From: Cavia porcellus | Taxonomy: Eukaryota > Chordata > Mammalia > Rodentia > Caviidae | Assembly (NCBI RefSeq): GCF_034190915.1 | Contig: NW_026947496.1 | Coordinates: 28,366,001 to 28,430,000, forward strand | Direction of reading: 5' to 3' | DNA: 64,000 nucleotides | In this document: positions 55,062-64,000 of the stretch, in pieces | How the letters are laid out: every line of letters starts with the position of its first letter | Position numbering within the stretch: position 1 is the stretch's first letter | Position numbers and translations under genes: made by a program | The notes under the pieces: generated by a model | The model's input: only the letters and a program-made list of their open reading frames with translations | The model's database searches: none | What the model was told of the DNA's origin: nothing

Positions 55062-56050
55062 AATATCATCTTGTTTTGAAGTCCCATCAAACTGATTTTC
55101 TTCTGTCTCCACTGCTTTTATCATGTTGTATCTTACTGGATTTTATTATATGTGATAGTATAAACAAAAATTTTATTTACAAAAAGATAATATAGAAACC
55201 ATTGATCATTTTCCGTTAGCTGGTTCTAAATACCCTGTAATACTTTCATTCATGGGGCTGGGGATTTAGCTCAGCGGCATAAGCACCTGCCTTGCAAGCA
55301 GGTGGTTGTGAGTTCGATACCAGGTACTGATAAAAAATGAAAAAAAAAATGAAATACTTTCATCCACTGGAATGGTTTCACACTGTCTTGATATGTTTGA
55401 TGCTATAGTATAGGAAGTTATATTCAAATATTTCAAGGAAAGAGACACTATGGTTACTACTATTAAGTCGGGTATCTTGTGGTGAAATACTATGTTGCTT
55501 AAATTGTCCTGTTCTGACCTGTATTGTTATGTTGTTATATATCCTCTTTTATCTCAGTCTCCCCCACTTTTTTAAAATTTATTTTTTATTACTATTATTT
55601 TTTTAATTAAGGGAAAATTTTTTTAAAAAATTAGCAGGATGTATTATAGTAACTTTTTTGATTTCCTATTAACTTTATTTGAAGTCCTGTATTGCTCTCA
55701 CCATCTTGTTTTGACTGATTTTACTCTATTCTGTTCTGTTTGATAGTATCAATTTTGAGGGTATAGGCAACTACTTTGAAGGCAATAAGATTCCCTATGA
55801 TGCCCATTCTGGTTTGACTATTATCTTCTTTTGAAGTTCAGTAATGTATCCAATGTTTAGGTTTTATTGGTTTTGTTCTGTACTGTTTTGTTCAGTTTTA
55901 TTATACCTGATGATATAGGCAATTCTTTTTAAGGTAGCAAGAGGCATTATGGTAACCATTGTTGATTACCTTGTATTCTGTTTTTATATCATGTACTATG
56001 TCCATCTTTTGTTTTAACTGACTGCTTTGTTTTGTCACATTTGGTTTTAT
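55062..56050 (+). repeat. AT-rich degenerate tandem array, about 153-bp units
   Basis: The phrase TTTGAAGT(C/T)C recurs at about 55076, 55678 and 55831, the last two 153 bp apart. A second phrase of the type GATA(T/G)(A)TAGG recurs near 55154, 55405, 55760 and 55910. A third, (C)TATGGTNAC, recurs near 55447, 55648, 55792 and 55949. After subtracting the ID insertion at 55254-55351, the spacing fits at least five units of about 140-160 bp, one stretched by an AT-rich segment (55561-55632). The family was not recognised. Confidence 0.5.
55254..55351 (+). repeat. ID SINE (sense), recent, inside the tandem array
   Basis: GGGGCTGGGGATTTAGCTCA through GAGTTCGATACCAGGTACTG plus A-rich tail. Target duplication AATACTTTCAT at 55239-55249 and 55353-55363. 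Confidence 0.95.
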
Positions 56051-56425
56051 TCTCTTCCAAAAAAAAAAGTAATAAGAACTATGGGAGCATTAAAACCCAA
56101 AATGTGTAAATGTTATTGTAAAAAAGAGAGGGAAAGAAAATGCTCTAAAGGACACAACTACAAGTGTGTTTAGGTGTGTAAGATCGATGACCATATTACA
56201 AAGTTTTTGTTGGATCATTAAACACGACTGCATTCTCACTGTTTGAATGTCCACTTTGTATGCTTAATTTTGTAACTTGATCAACTATTTCTAAGATGAC
56301 AATATGTAATCTATTAACTAGTGATTTCTTACTGTTTATTTTATTTTATTTTATTTTTGAAATTGTGTATTACTTGTATCCTTTTACTGTTTTTTTTTTC
56401 TTTAAATAAATAAAAAAAAGATCAA
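56051..56425 (+). repeat. Unclassified AT-rich segment with A-rich 3' end
   Basis: It follows the tandem array and ends in (TTTTA)n (about 56337-56358) and AAATAAATAAAAAAAAG (about 56404-56420). This looks like a polyadenylation signal plus short A tail. It may be the 3' part of the same retroposed unit as the array. No family recognised. Confidence 0.35.
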
Positions 56426-56429
56426 CAAG

Positions 56430-57110
56430 CACACTCTACCAAAGATCCTAGTGCCTGGAGGGGCAGGATGAGGGGTGAGAGAGTCAGCCTCAAAGAGCAA
56501 CACTGTGGGGGCTGTTGAGGAAGCTAAAGTTGGAAATAATCCTGGTTGAGAATTGTAAGTGACAGATTAGGATCCAGAAGTCAGGAAGCTCTCAGACACT
56601 TAACTTCTACCCAGGTATGTAAATAATTCTATCACAGAAGATAAGGGGAAAGTCCTCAGGGATATGAGTGCAATCCCATGGCAATTTCTCATGGACTTGG
56701 CTCTGAAAAGGAAGCACATAGAGGACAAAGGATCCACAGTGCGTCTTACTGGGCCACGGGCTGTTTCTGAGTACGTGCTGTTCTTAGATCTGAGGGTGAC
56801 TAAGAAATAGGTGTTACCATTATCACCATTTCACAGAGCAGTAAATTGGGACACCGAGGTTATTTGCTGCTGGAGGCTGCACAGCTAATTATGCAGCCGA
56901 GGTAGAATTTCCCAGGCAGCCTGATTGCAGAGCTATCTGAGACTTGGAAGAGATAAAGATAATAAAAAGTTTGTGATCAGAGCCAGAAAAAGAGTAGACA
57001 CTTAGCTGCATCTGAGTGAGGCTCCTGGTGTGGGATAGGGGTGGAGCAGAGTCCTTCCGCCCCACTGCCTGTCTTGCATGTACACTTGTAGTGGGAGTGA
57101 AAAATTACTG
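56430..57110. other. Intron 2 stretch, with an inverted MIR relic
   Basis: At 56810-56945, CCATTATCACCATTTCACAG and GCTGCACAGCTAATTATGCA resemble an inverted MIR. The rest has nothing I can name. Confidence 0.5.
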
Positions 57111-57119
57111 TGTATTTAA

Positions 57120-57550
57120 ATTAAAAAAGATTGATTATAGTAAATCACCATCAATCACCCTCAGAGTACTCTCCCTGCCTTTAGACACACTTATCATTCT
57201 TGCCACTTTCCAGAACAGTCCTGGAAGTCTTTTTTCCTGTCTTTTTCCTGTGTTGTTAAGGCTGCCTCAGTGTCTGGTTATTTTGACTTCAGGGAAGAAC
57301 CAGAAGCTGTGTAGTGTGAGATCCAGTGAATAAGGTGGACAAGGTCACATGGTGATGTTTTTCAGAGTTGCCTTTCTGTTGGATGGCACTTAGCAGCGGT
57401 ATTCACTGTAGTTTTGAGCATACCTCATGAAGGCACTCATTAAAGAGCACCTCCAGAACTGCTTCAGAAAGTGACAAGAATGATGGGATAAATGTGTTCA
57501 AAGTGAGGGTGAGAATTCTGAGTAGGTTAATGGCAGTTCTAAATGAATTA
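57120..57550 (-). repeat. Mariner-derived foldback element, copy B
   Basis: On the minus strand the core (about 57434 down to 57285) resembles the mariner SPDL/CDFW region of copies A and C. Minus-strand C-terminal coding sequence follows (57280 down to 57122). The right arm (57434-57550) carries the same C-terminal segment in + orientation: CTCCAGAACTGCTTCAGAAA and GACAAGAATGATGGGATAAA. The two arms are therefore an imperfect inverted repeat of about 110-130 bp around a core of ~150 bp. Frames are broken. Confidence 0.7.
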
Positions 57551-57554
57551 AGCT

Positions 57555-57935
57555 ACTGTAACAGGATTCCTGCCCCGGATCCTGAGAACATATTTTTTGT
57601 ATCGATCTTGCTGTGTTTAGTTGTCTAAGCCCTTGAGTTTTTTCCTCAGCTAGTGGGGGTAAGAAGGGAGAGACCTTGGCACAGGATGTTTTAGGTGAAG
57701 GGAGCATGAGAGAGAGTGATTGAAACCATTAAAATTTTCTCCGAGAAAGCAGTTTGGTGTCTGTGAAATGAGGTCAGAGATTTCTTCGGATCTCTGGTTT
57801 TCCATCTGTGGAGAGGTCATTTAAATCTCCTTTCCTCGTGAAGGTTTTCAGCTTGCTGGAGATGAGACAGTGCCTTTCCCAAGCCACTCAGCTGTCTGCT
57901 CACTTTTACCTTCCTGCTCTCCTATCCATGCAGCC
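57555..57935. other. Intron 2 stretch without recognisable features
   Basis: No named repeat or exon. Confidence 0.45.
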
Positions 57936-57959
57936 TGTGGTAAACTGGGATGTTGGAGT

Positions 57960-58065
57960 TACGAGTTGAGGTTCAAATCCCAGCTCTACTACTACGCTGT
58001 AACCCTGATCCCATTGACTGCACAACTGCAGAAATGGGCTTAATCTAATAAGGGCTAAACATGGT
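57960..58065 (+). repeat. MIR fragment
   Basis: GTTGAGGTTCAAATCCCAGC, TCTACTACTACGCTGTAACC and AGAAATGGGCTTAATC match MIR. Confidence 0.7.
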
Positions 58066-58069
58066 GTAT

Positions 58070-60220
58070 AATATTCACTTCTCTTTCCTGTTAGATTGAA
58101 GTTGTTCTTTTCTTTACCCTGTTCTTAATATTAAGTTTTCCAGCATCTCTCTATTCTGGACCAAGATGTTTCATTTTTGCCTTATTTCTCTCTTTGACAT
58201 TTATAATGGTTTCTCTAGATAGAAAAACTATACCCTTCAGGGTGTCTGTGTGATAGGTTCAATCACAGGGCCTTTCGGGACCCTTTCCAGCTCTGCCTAC
58301 TAGTTTCCTCCTCCTCCAGCCATGCCCACAGTTTGTGGTGTCTGTGGTGACCGCTCTTGAATAATCCTGCTGCAGGAGGCAGGATGAGTGTGTCTGCCCC
58401 GCATCATGTTCCAGATGGAAAACACGCACACAGCTTCCTTCTAAGAGTTCTTCACAGTCCCTGCCAGCCTGCGCTGGTCCCTCTTGTTCTGATGTAGTAG
58501 AAGCTTGTGTTTTCAGAGTGCGGCTCATGGGGTGTCCTCTCCACTTGGGGTGCCCACACTGGTGACCAGGGCATCAGCGGGAAGCAGTGTGAGATGCACA
58601 GTAGTGGGTGTTACACATATTTCTTTTGGATGTAAAGGTTATCTAAGGTAATTGCTTGGGTAGTTACCGCAGGTCGATGTTTCTGCATAGTTTTTAAAAG
58701 TCCAGTTTTACAAAGCTTCCTTTGCTGTCCCAGGTCTGAGGGGATCTTTGTGCCTCCTAAGCTCTGGGTCTTTTTCCTTCACTTTTCTGATGGAGGGGGT
58801 TACATGGGGCTCCCTCTCCCTCTGCTCCTGATGAGACTCCTCCACCCTCATATATCCAGCCGCTCTATGGTGTCTTCCTTGACACTCTGAAGCAGCTTAT
58901 CATCCAAGTCTCTTCTCATTCCTGTCCGTCACCACGGGAAGCCTGGACTCCAGAGCCCCTGTATCTCGTGGCCTGCTTTTTCTAGCTCTGCTGCCGCTCC
59001 AGACCTGCTCCCCACAGTGACCTGCAGAGTCCTGACTTCCCCACCCTGCTAGGGGGCACCTACCCTCCTGTCCTTGGTCACCAGGGTCCTCACACCATGC
59101 TGCTTTTCCTGGACTCACCAGCACGCGCAGGCCACCATGTGCTTTACCTTCCTGGCTCCGCCCTTGTTCACTTCCTGTGCTCCTTTCCTAGTGTGGTCAG
59201 TTTGTCCTCTCTGCCCTGGCATGTGTCCTGTCAACCCTCCATTTTGTCCTAGTGAGCCATAGTTGGCCGAGGGCCTTATTTTACTCCATATGTGCTCTGC
59301 CTTTGTGCTTGTGGGGCTGAGTATGCTGAGGAAACCATCCCACCCTCTGATCCTCTCAGTTTACTGTGCGCACAGCCCCCACGTGGGCCACCTGGCTGTC
59401 ACACCATGTCCCTGCTGCCCACCATTCCTTTGCTCCTAGATGATTATTGCATACTTTAGGGCTCTTCAGACATCCATGAAGTCCTTCTCCCACCTGTCAG
59501 CTTCTTTGTTTTCATTAAAACCAGAAATAATCAGAAGAGAATTTTTCACCCCCACCTGCCATCACCAGTGTCTGTGCCCGGACCCTTGGTGTTGGGCATC
59601 ATATCCTGTCTGCAATCTCCACTGACTTTATAGGGACCCATCTCACCCATCTGTTTGCTATGCCATCACTTTTCTACTGTCTATTGAAATCCTTCTGGCA
59701 CACAAGTTATTATTGTCTCCCATTAAATAAAAACATCTTCTTAATTAATTTCCCTCTAGGCCCTCTCCAGTTAAGATGGAATCCTGCATGTGCTGTCCAC
59801 ACTCGGTGTGGCTGGTGTCTCCTGCCCATCATGTCCCAAGCCTGTTTCATTAGGGTCCATGTCTCATTCAGCTCTGCTGGCCCTGCGAGTTTCAGGTCAG
59901 CATGCCCAGTCTTTGCTGGCTGCCTCCTAATGTGTCTGCCAGCATGGTAAGCACAGTGGTCATTGTCTTTTCTGAAACAGTCCTTACTGGTCTGCTGGCC
60001 ACTCCATCGTGATCCTCCTCCTTCCTATCTGGCTGGCTCCAAACTCTGAATGGAGGGCTTCAGGGTACTGGATTTCTGATGTTTGTCATTACATTTCTAG
60101 ACTGGATCTACCCTCTGAGCAGCAGAATGTTTTGTCCAACTACCTGCTGGACATCTCTGCTGGAAGGGTGTGACAGGTATTTTACACATAACACAGCCCT
60201 AGGGAGACCCTACACTCTAT
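58070..60220. other. Pyrimidine-rich intron 2 stretch, largely unexplained
   Basis: The + strand is markedly C/T-rich from about 58.7 kb. Parts resemble old L2-like sequence but I cannot delimit them. No exon seen. Confidence 0.35.
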
Positions 60221-60238
60221 CTCCCCCCCCCCCCCCCA
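60221..60238 (+). repeat. Poly-C tract
   Basis: An almost uninterrupted run of about 17 C within CTCTATCTCCCC...AGCC. Confidence 0.95.
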
Positions 60239-60379
60239 GCCTTTCTCCTTGGCTGTCAGCATCCCAGTCTCTGGCCATCTAGGAGAATACGTCCGGATCC
60301 CTTCTTGGCTTGTCTTTCTCACATATTGGAGCAGCAAATGCTACAGGCTCGACTTCAGATCACATCCATTTCTTACCAT

Positions 60380-60935
60380 CTCCCACTGCCACCTGCCTGT
60401 GTCTAAGCTATTACAACAGTTCATCCTTCTAACTGATCCTTCTGCTTCCTACCCCCTCCCCTTGCATCTGTTATCAGATGGACTCAGGCCACAGCACTGC
60501 TTTTCCTGTCATGGAGTAAAAGCCAGTGTTATTACTGTGACTTCTATCGTATCACATGGTCTGGCCTCTTATCATTTTCTCCATTTCCTCCACTCTGGGC
60601 CCCTTGCTGTTCCTTGTATCGGCCCAGCCTGCTGCCACTGCAGATTCTCTCTACTTGTCCTTCCCTGGCGTGGGATTTCCTGTCCCTTTCTGCTTGATTC
60701 CCCTTCTCCTTCAGTCTTTCCAGTGAGGGCTTCCCTGTTCCCTCTTATGCCTCAGACTCTCTCTGTGCTCTTTGTCTACCTTATCAGTCTTCAGCAATTC
60801 GCGTCATCCAGCAGCATCTCTCTCCACTGGAGTGTAAGTTGCAGGGGACCAGAGACCTTTGTTTTGTTCGTGGTTTATTCCCAAGGCCCAGGACATGGGC
60901 AGTAGGAACAGAGCCTCATAAACACTCGCTACATA
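60380..60935 (+). repeat. L2-type LINE 3' region (sense)
   Basis: The order of phrases (CATCCTTCTAACTGATCCTT; CACATGGTCTGGCCTCTTAT; CTGGAGTGTAAGTTGCAGGG; GGCCCAGGACATGGGCAGTA; CCTCATAAACACTCG) follows the mammalian L2 3' end. The 218-codon frame at 60249-60905 overlies this and is not taken as a gene. Confidence 0.5.
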
Positions 60936-60939
60936 GGAA

Positions 60940-61765
60940 AAATGACTGTTTCCTTGCTCGAGGCATTCTTTTGGCTTAGAGTCATAAATCTGCTTGCCAC
61001 GAAGCACTAATAAAGCTAATTATTTTATTCCATGTTTTCTCCTAAAGCATATTTACTGTCTGTGTCAGATTGATTTAAGACACAACAAGAAGGATGACAG
61101 GGCCAATGAAAGAGCTCCTCCTGCCTTTCATGCTGGCTCATTTTTACTTAGGGTGCAGCTCATTCTACCTACATTTGGAAGTGTCAGCCTGTGCTTTCAT
61201 ACATACCCTGCCGTATTACAAAACCAAGGTGGGTCTGAGGGGCTCTGTGGAGACGTGACAGTGTCAAGTGTCATGGCTTTTCATGTGATTTTCAATCCTG
61301 GATGATTTGCAAAGGATACACATTATTAACGCCAACACTGCTGTCTCCAGGATGAACAGTTTGCAAATTCCATGCCAGTATTTATGACTGCAGTTCTGTC
61401 TCTCTTGTTTGGGTAATAATTTCTTCAGTCTTTGAAATCCAAAATAATTTGTATTCTGAGGCAAAAACGTATGGGATGTTTGGAATCTTTTTCAGGCTAT
61501 GTCAATCCAATCATAATTACCTAGATGTGGCCCTTTGATATTTGCATTGAATCCATGCCCCATGGACCATGCCCACAGTCTCTGGCGCCCAGGGTAGAGC
61601 CTTCTCTCTCTACCTTCTGGCTTTTCTTAGACTTTTCTAAATCCCATAAGTCTTTTAGTCTATCAGAGCAAAGATTTCAGGTCATTCACATTTCCATTTA
61701 CTAGGAAGCTTTAAAAGAGTGCCTTTTGAAAAATTAACAAGCCATAAAATTAGCATTTTTGATTC
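60940..61765. other. Intron 2 stretch without recognisable features
   Basis: No named repeat or exon. Confidence 0.45.
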
Positions 61766-61774
61766 GTATGATTC

Positions 61775-62075
61775 TATGAGTATCTTAAAAAGTTTATTTG
61801 GAAATATTTTAGGTTTATGGAAGAATAACAAAAAAAGGTAAGAAAATTTCAAATGCACCCTTTTTAATCCAGCTTCCTAATGTTAAACATCTTTCCTGTG
61901 ATGAATTGATCAAAAGCAAACAACTAATGTTACTATAATACAATTAACAAACTGCAGATAGACTACATTGGATGTTTTAGCAGTTTTTCTGCCAACCTGT
62001 TTTTCCTATTCCAGGTTCCATGCTCGATGCCATCTTTCATTTAGTCATTGGTCTCTGAACTACCTGCAGTCAGTA
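61775..62075 (-). repeat. L1 fragment (antisense)
   Basis: AATCCAGCTTCCTAATGTTA, ATTAACAAACTGCAGATAGA, GTTTTTCCTATTCCAGGTTC and CATCTTTCATTTAGTCATTG follow inverted L1M sequence. Confidence 0.65.
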
Positions 62076-62099
62076 ACTCTTTTCTTTTCTTTCTTTCTG

Positions 62100-62182
62100 T
62101 TTTGGATCCTGAGCATTGAACTTAGGACCTTGCACTTGCCTTAGGCAGGTCCTAAGCCACTGAGCTACATTCCTACCCCAGC
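62100..62182 (-). repeat. ID-type SINE (antisense), older
   Basis: TTTGGATCCTGAGCATTGAA, CTTGCACTTGCCTTAGGCAG, CCACTGAGCTACATTCCTAC. Confidence 0.6.
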
Positions 62183-62184
62183 AG

Positions 62185-62990
62185 CTCCTCTTTCAGAGCT
62201 TGCCTGGGTCAAGAAGAGGGGCTTTAGCTGGGAAGTAAAGCCATGAATCTGCCTTGCTGGAAAGCAGGTAGAATTCTGCCCCAGGGGCTGCAGAGAGGGC
62301 CCCTGTGTGCTCACATGGAAATACGATTTGAATTCATTAGCAAAATTTAGCGATTAGGAGATTTCCTAGAAAAATCAATATTTTGGGTTTGTTCTTAAGA
62401 AACAGATATCTCTTGCTGCCCCAGGCCTGTGTCCACATGGCCTAGAGAGGGGACTGTCCCCTTCCCATGGGCCAGTGGGTTGCAGTTCACTCAGACATCG
62501 TCCCTTCTGATACTGTCTGGAGTGAGGACCTGTTGCACAGTGTCACAGATGCGGATGTGCCCAGAGGGCCGGCCCACACTGTGCGAAGGCCCCGCTTTGT
62601 CTGGCATTTTGCTCTCGCTCTTGGTCTCAGAGAGCATGAGAGTTTTGGTTCCTATGGAGGGCAGCAGAGGAGGCGCCCAGAGAGGATGCAGTGCAGATGC
62701 TGCCATGCCCGTGACGGAACTGTACTTGTAAACCCATTGTCAGCTGTCATTGTGAATAGGAAGCATTTAGTTACCAGATGTGATAAAAAATTATGAATGT
62801 TTAAATTATTACAGAAAAAGACATTACTAGGAATCACTTCAAAATATTCCCTCTTACTTTGAATATCCTTAACTGTAGGGTTTTTAATTTTCATTTATTT
62901 ATTTATTTATTTATTTTGGAGGGGCAGGTCCCCAAAGTGATTTTATTTTTTTGTGTTAGAGTTTCTTTCTTATTTTCTTTTCTTTTTTTT
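62185..62990. other. Intron 2 stretch, mostly unexplained
   Basis: It contains a short (TTTA)n run (about 62892-62916). The 100-109-codon frames at 62429-62796 have no recognisable domains and no acceptor/donor pair that fits CARMIL1. Confidence 0.45.
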
Positions 62991-63160
62991 TTTTTTCTTT
63001 TTTTTTTTTTTGTCTTTTGGAGGCAGGATTTCAATATGCAGTTCTGGCTGGCCTTGCTCTCATTTTGTAGCTCAGACTGACCTCCTTGGAACTCACAGTG
63101 ATCCTCTTGCCTCAGCCTCCTGAGTGCTGGGAATAAGGTGTGTGCTTCTACACCTAGCTG
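62975..63160 (-). repeat. B1 SINE with internal duplication (antisense)
   Basis: A T/C-rich tract (62975-63015), then GGAGGCAGGATTTCAATATG, GGCTGGCCTTGCTCTCATTT, CAGACTGACCTCCTTGGAAC, GCCTCAGCCTCCTGAGTGCT. Confidence 0.85.
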
Positions 63161-63162
63161 TT

Positions 63163-63480
63163 TTCTTATTTAAATTGAATTTAGTTTAATATGTCAAAAA
63201 CTGTGTATTAGGGGTACCATGTGATAGGTCAGTTCATGTACACATTGTGTATGGTTTAATCAGGTAAAACATACATATTTGCACATTTCTTTATGGTGAA
63301 AACATTCAAAATCCTTTCTTTTGGATTTTTAAAAATCAGTACATGTTATAATACAGGATAGCGATGTTCATTTTGGGGAATTGGCATATGCCTATAACAT
63401 ATCTTGATTATTTACAATCCTTGTATCCTCCTCTTTCTCTGTCTTCTCCCAATCTCTCTATCTCTCTCATCTTTGAGATC
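63163..63480 (-). repeat. L1 3' region (antisense)
   Basis: TTAGGGGTACCATGTGATAG, GTTCATGTACACATTGTGTA and TTTATGGTGAAAACATTCAA are inverted L1MA-like phrases. Confidence 0.75.
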
Positions 63481-63489
63481 TACTTTCTA

Positions 63490-64000
63490 CTTTTCCATTG
63501 TCTCTCATTTATTTATATGTAGATTCTCATGTAAGAGAAAACATGTTATCAGGCTGTTTATGCCATCCCCTACTCGCCATTTGATTTTGAGACAGAATCT
63601 CACTGTGTAGTTCAGGTTGCCCTTGACTTCACTGTGCAGCCCAGGCTGGCCTCAGACTCACCGAGATCCTCTTGCCTCAGCCTCCCTAATGCTGGGATTA
63701 CAGGTGTGCACCACCATGCCTGACTTCTTGCCATTTTCTGAAACATCTCTGTATTTTTAGATGGGTTACCTGATGTCCTATATAGACTCAAAGCCTTTAC
63801 CTTTCACGGTCATTTTAACTTTGGGGAAGAACCAGAAGTCACACCGAGAGAGGTCTGGTGAAAAAAGTGGATGAGAACACACCTTGATGATGCACAAGCG
63901 TGCCTTTCCCCTGGAAGTCGCTTGGCAGTCACTATAATTTTGATCATGCCTTGTGAAGATGCTCAGGAAAGAGAACTTCACCAGAATGGCTTTAGGAAAT
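63490..64000 (-). repeat. Mariner-derived foldback element, copy C (interrupted by B1, cut by window end)
   Basis: The minus strand from ~63940 down to 63780 encodes mariner sequence with FSPDLSRCDFWFFPKVKM. The C-terminal segment continues down to ~63728, with a less certain outer part at about 63530-63585. At 63955-64000 the + strand turns into the same C-terminal segment in the opposite direction (AAGAGAACTTCACC-type), the junction seen in copy B. The second arm continues outside the window. Confidence 0.65.
63586..63726 (-). repeat. B1 SINE with 29-nt duplication (antisense), inserted in the foldback arm
   Basis: TTTTGAGACAGAATCTCACT, two successive CAGG(T/C)TG(C/G)CCT units, GCCTCCCTAATGCTGGGATT, CACCACCATGCCTGAC. 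CTCGCCATTTGA and CTTGCCATTTTCTGA flank it as a decayed target duplication. Confidence 0.85.

Noticed and set aside
60249..60905. 218-codon plus-strand frame
   Set aside because: Lies over L2-like 3' sequence, Leu/Ser/Phe/Cys-rich from pyrimidine bias, begins next to a poly-C tract. Not a gene.

Overview
This window looks like mammalian nuclear DNA from a rodent. It carries 7SL-derived B1 elements, several with a 29-nt internal tandem duplication, B1+ID (B4-like) fusions, and many young tRNA-Ala-derived ID SINEs with intact target-site duplications. I saw no muroid B2 SINE. From memory, the ID and B1 types fit a hystricognath rodent such as a mole-rat or guinea-pig relative better than a squirrel or mouse, but the species call is tentative. 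There is no bacterial, plasmid, phage or CRISPR content.

The only protein-coding gene I can support is the 5' end of CARMIL1 (LRRC16A, a capping-protein regulator) on the + strand. Positions 1-1260 are a CpG-island promoter with coding exon 1 (775-814). Intron 1 is 815-5663. Exon 2 (5664-5761) has a clean acceptor and donor and completes the first 46 residues, the start of the PH domain. I did not find exon 3, so intron 2 appears to run from 5762 past the window end (at least 58 kb). Nearly all other long reading frames are chance frames in GC-rich DNA or frames inside repeats.

Intron 1 (0.8-5.7 kb) is sparse in repeats and holds an unclassified LTR-like block near 3.75-4.28 kb. Intron 2 is a patchwork: B1/B4/ID SINEs throughout; antisense L1 3' fragments near 15.9, 24.9, 27.6, 61.9 and 63.3 kb; antisense MaLR-type LTRs near 14.4, 27.2 and 39.9 kb; MIR, MER5, L2 and Tigger-type relics; and several simple repeats.

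The most unusual structures are in the last 12 kb. One is an AT-rich degenerate tandem array of about 153-bp units (55.06-56.05 kb). The other is three copies of a foldback element made from the 3' part of a mariner transposase (52.1-52.9, 57.1-57.55 and 63.5->64.0 kb), in which the C-terminal coding segment is also present as an inverted arm. Two of these copies appear to have taken different SINEs at the same place in the arm. Also notable are a tandem pair of ID SINEs within 30 bp of the exon 2 donor, an ID copy with a duplicated 5' head inside its target-site duplications, and a start-stop AUG-UAG in the likely 5' UTR. I saw no sign of a new enzymatic or defence system.
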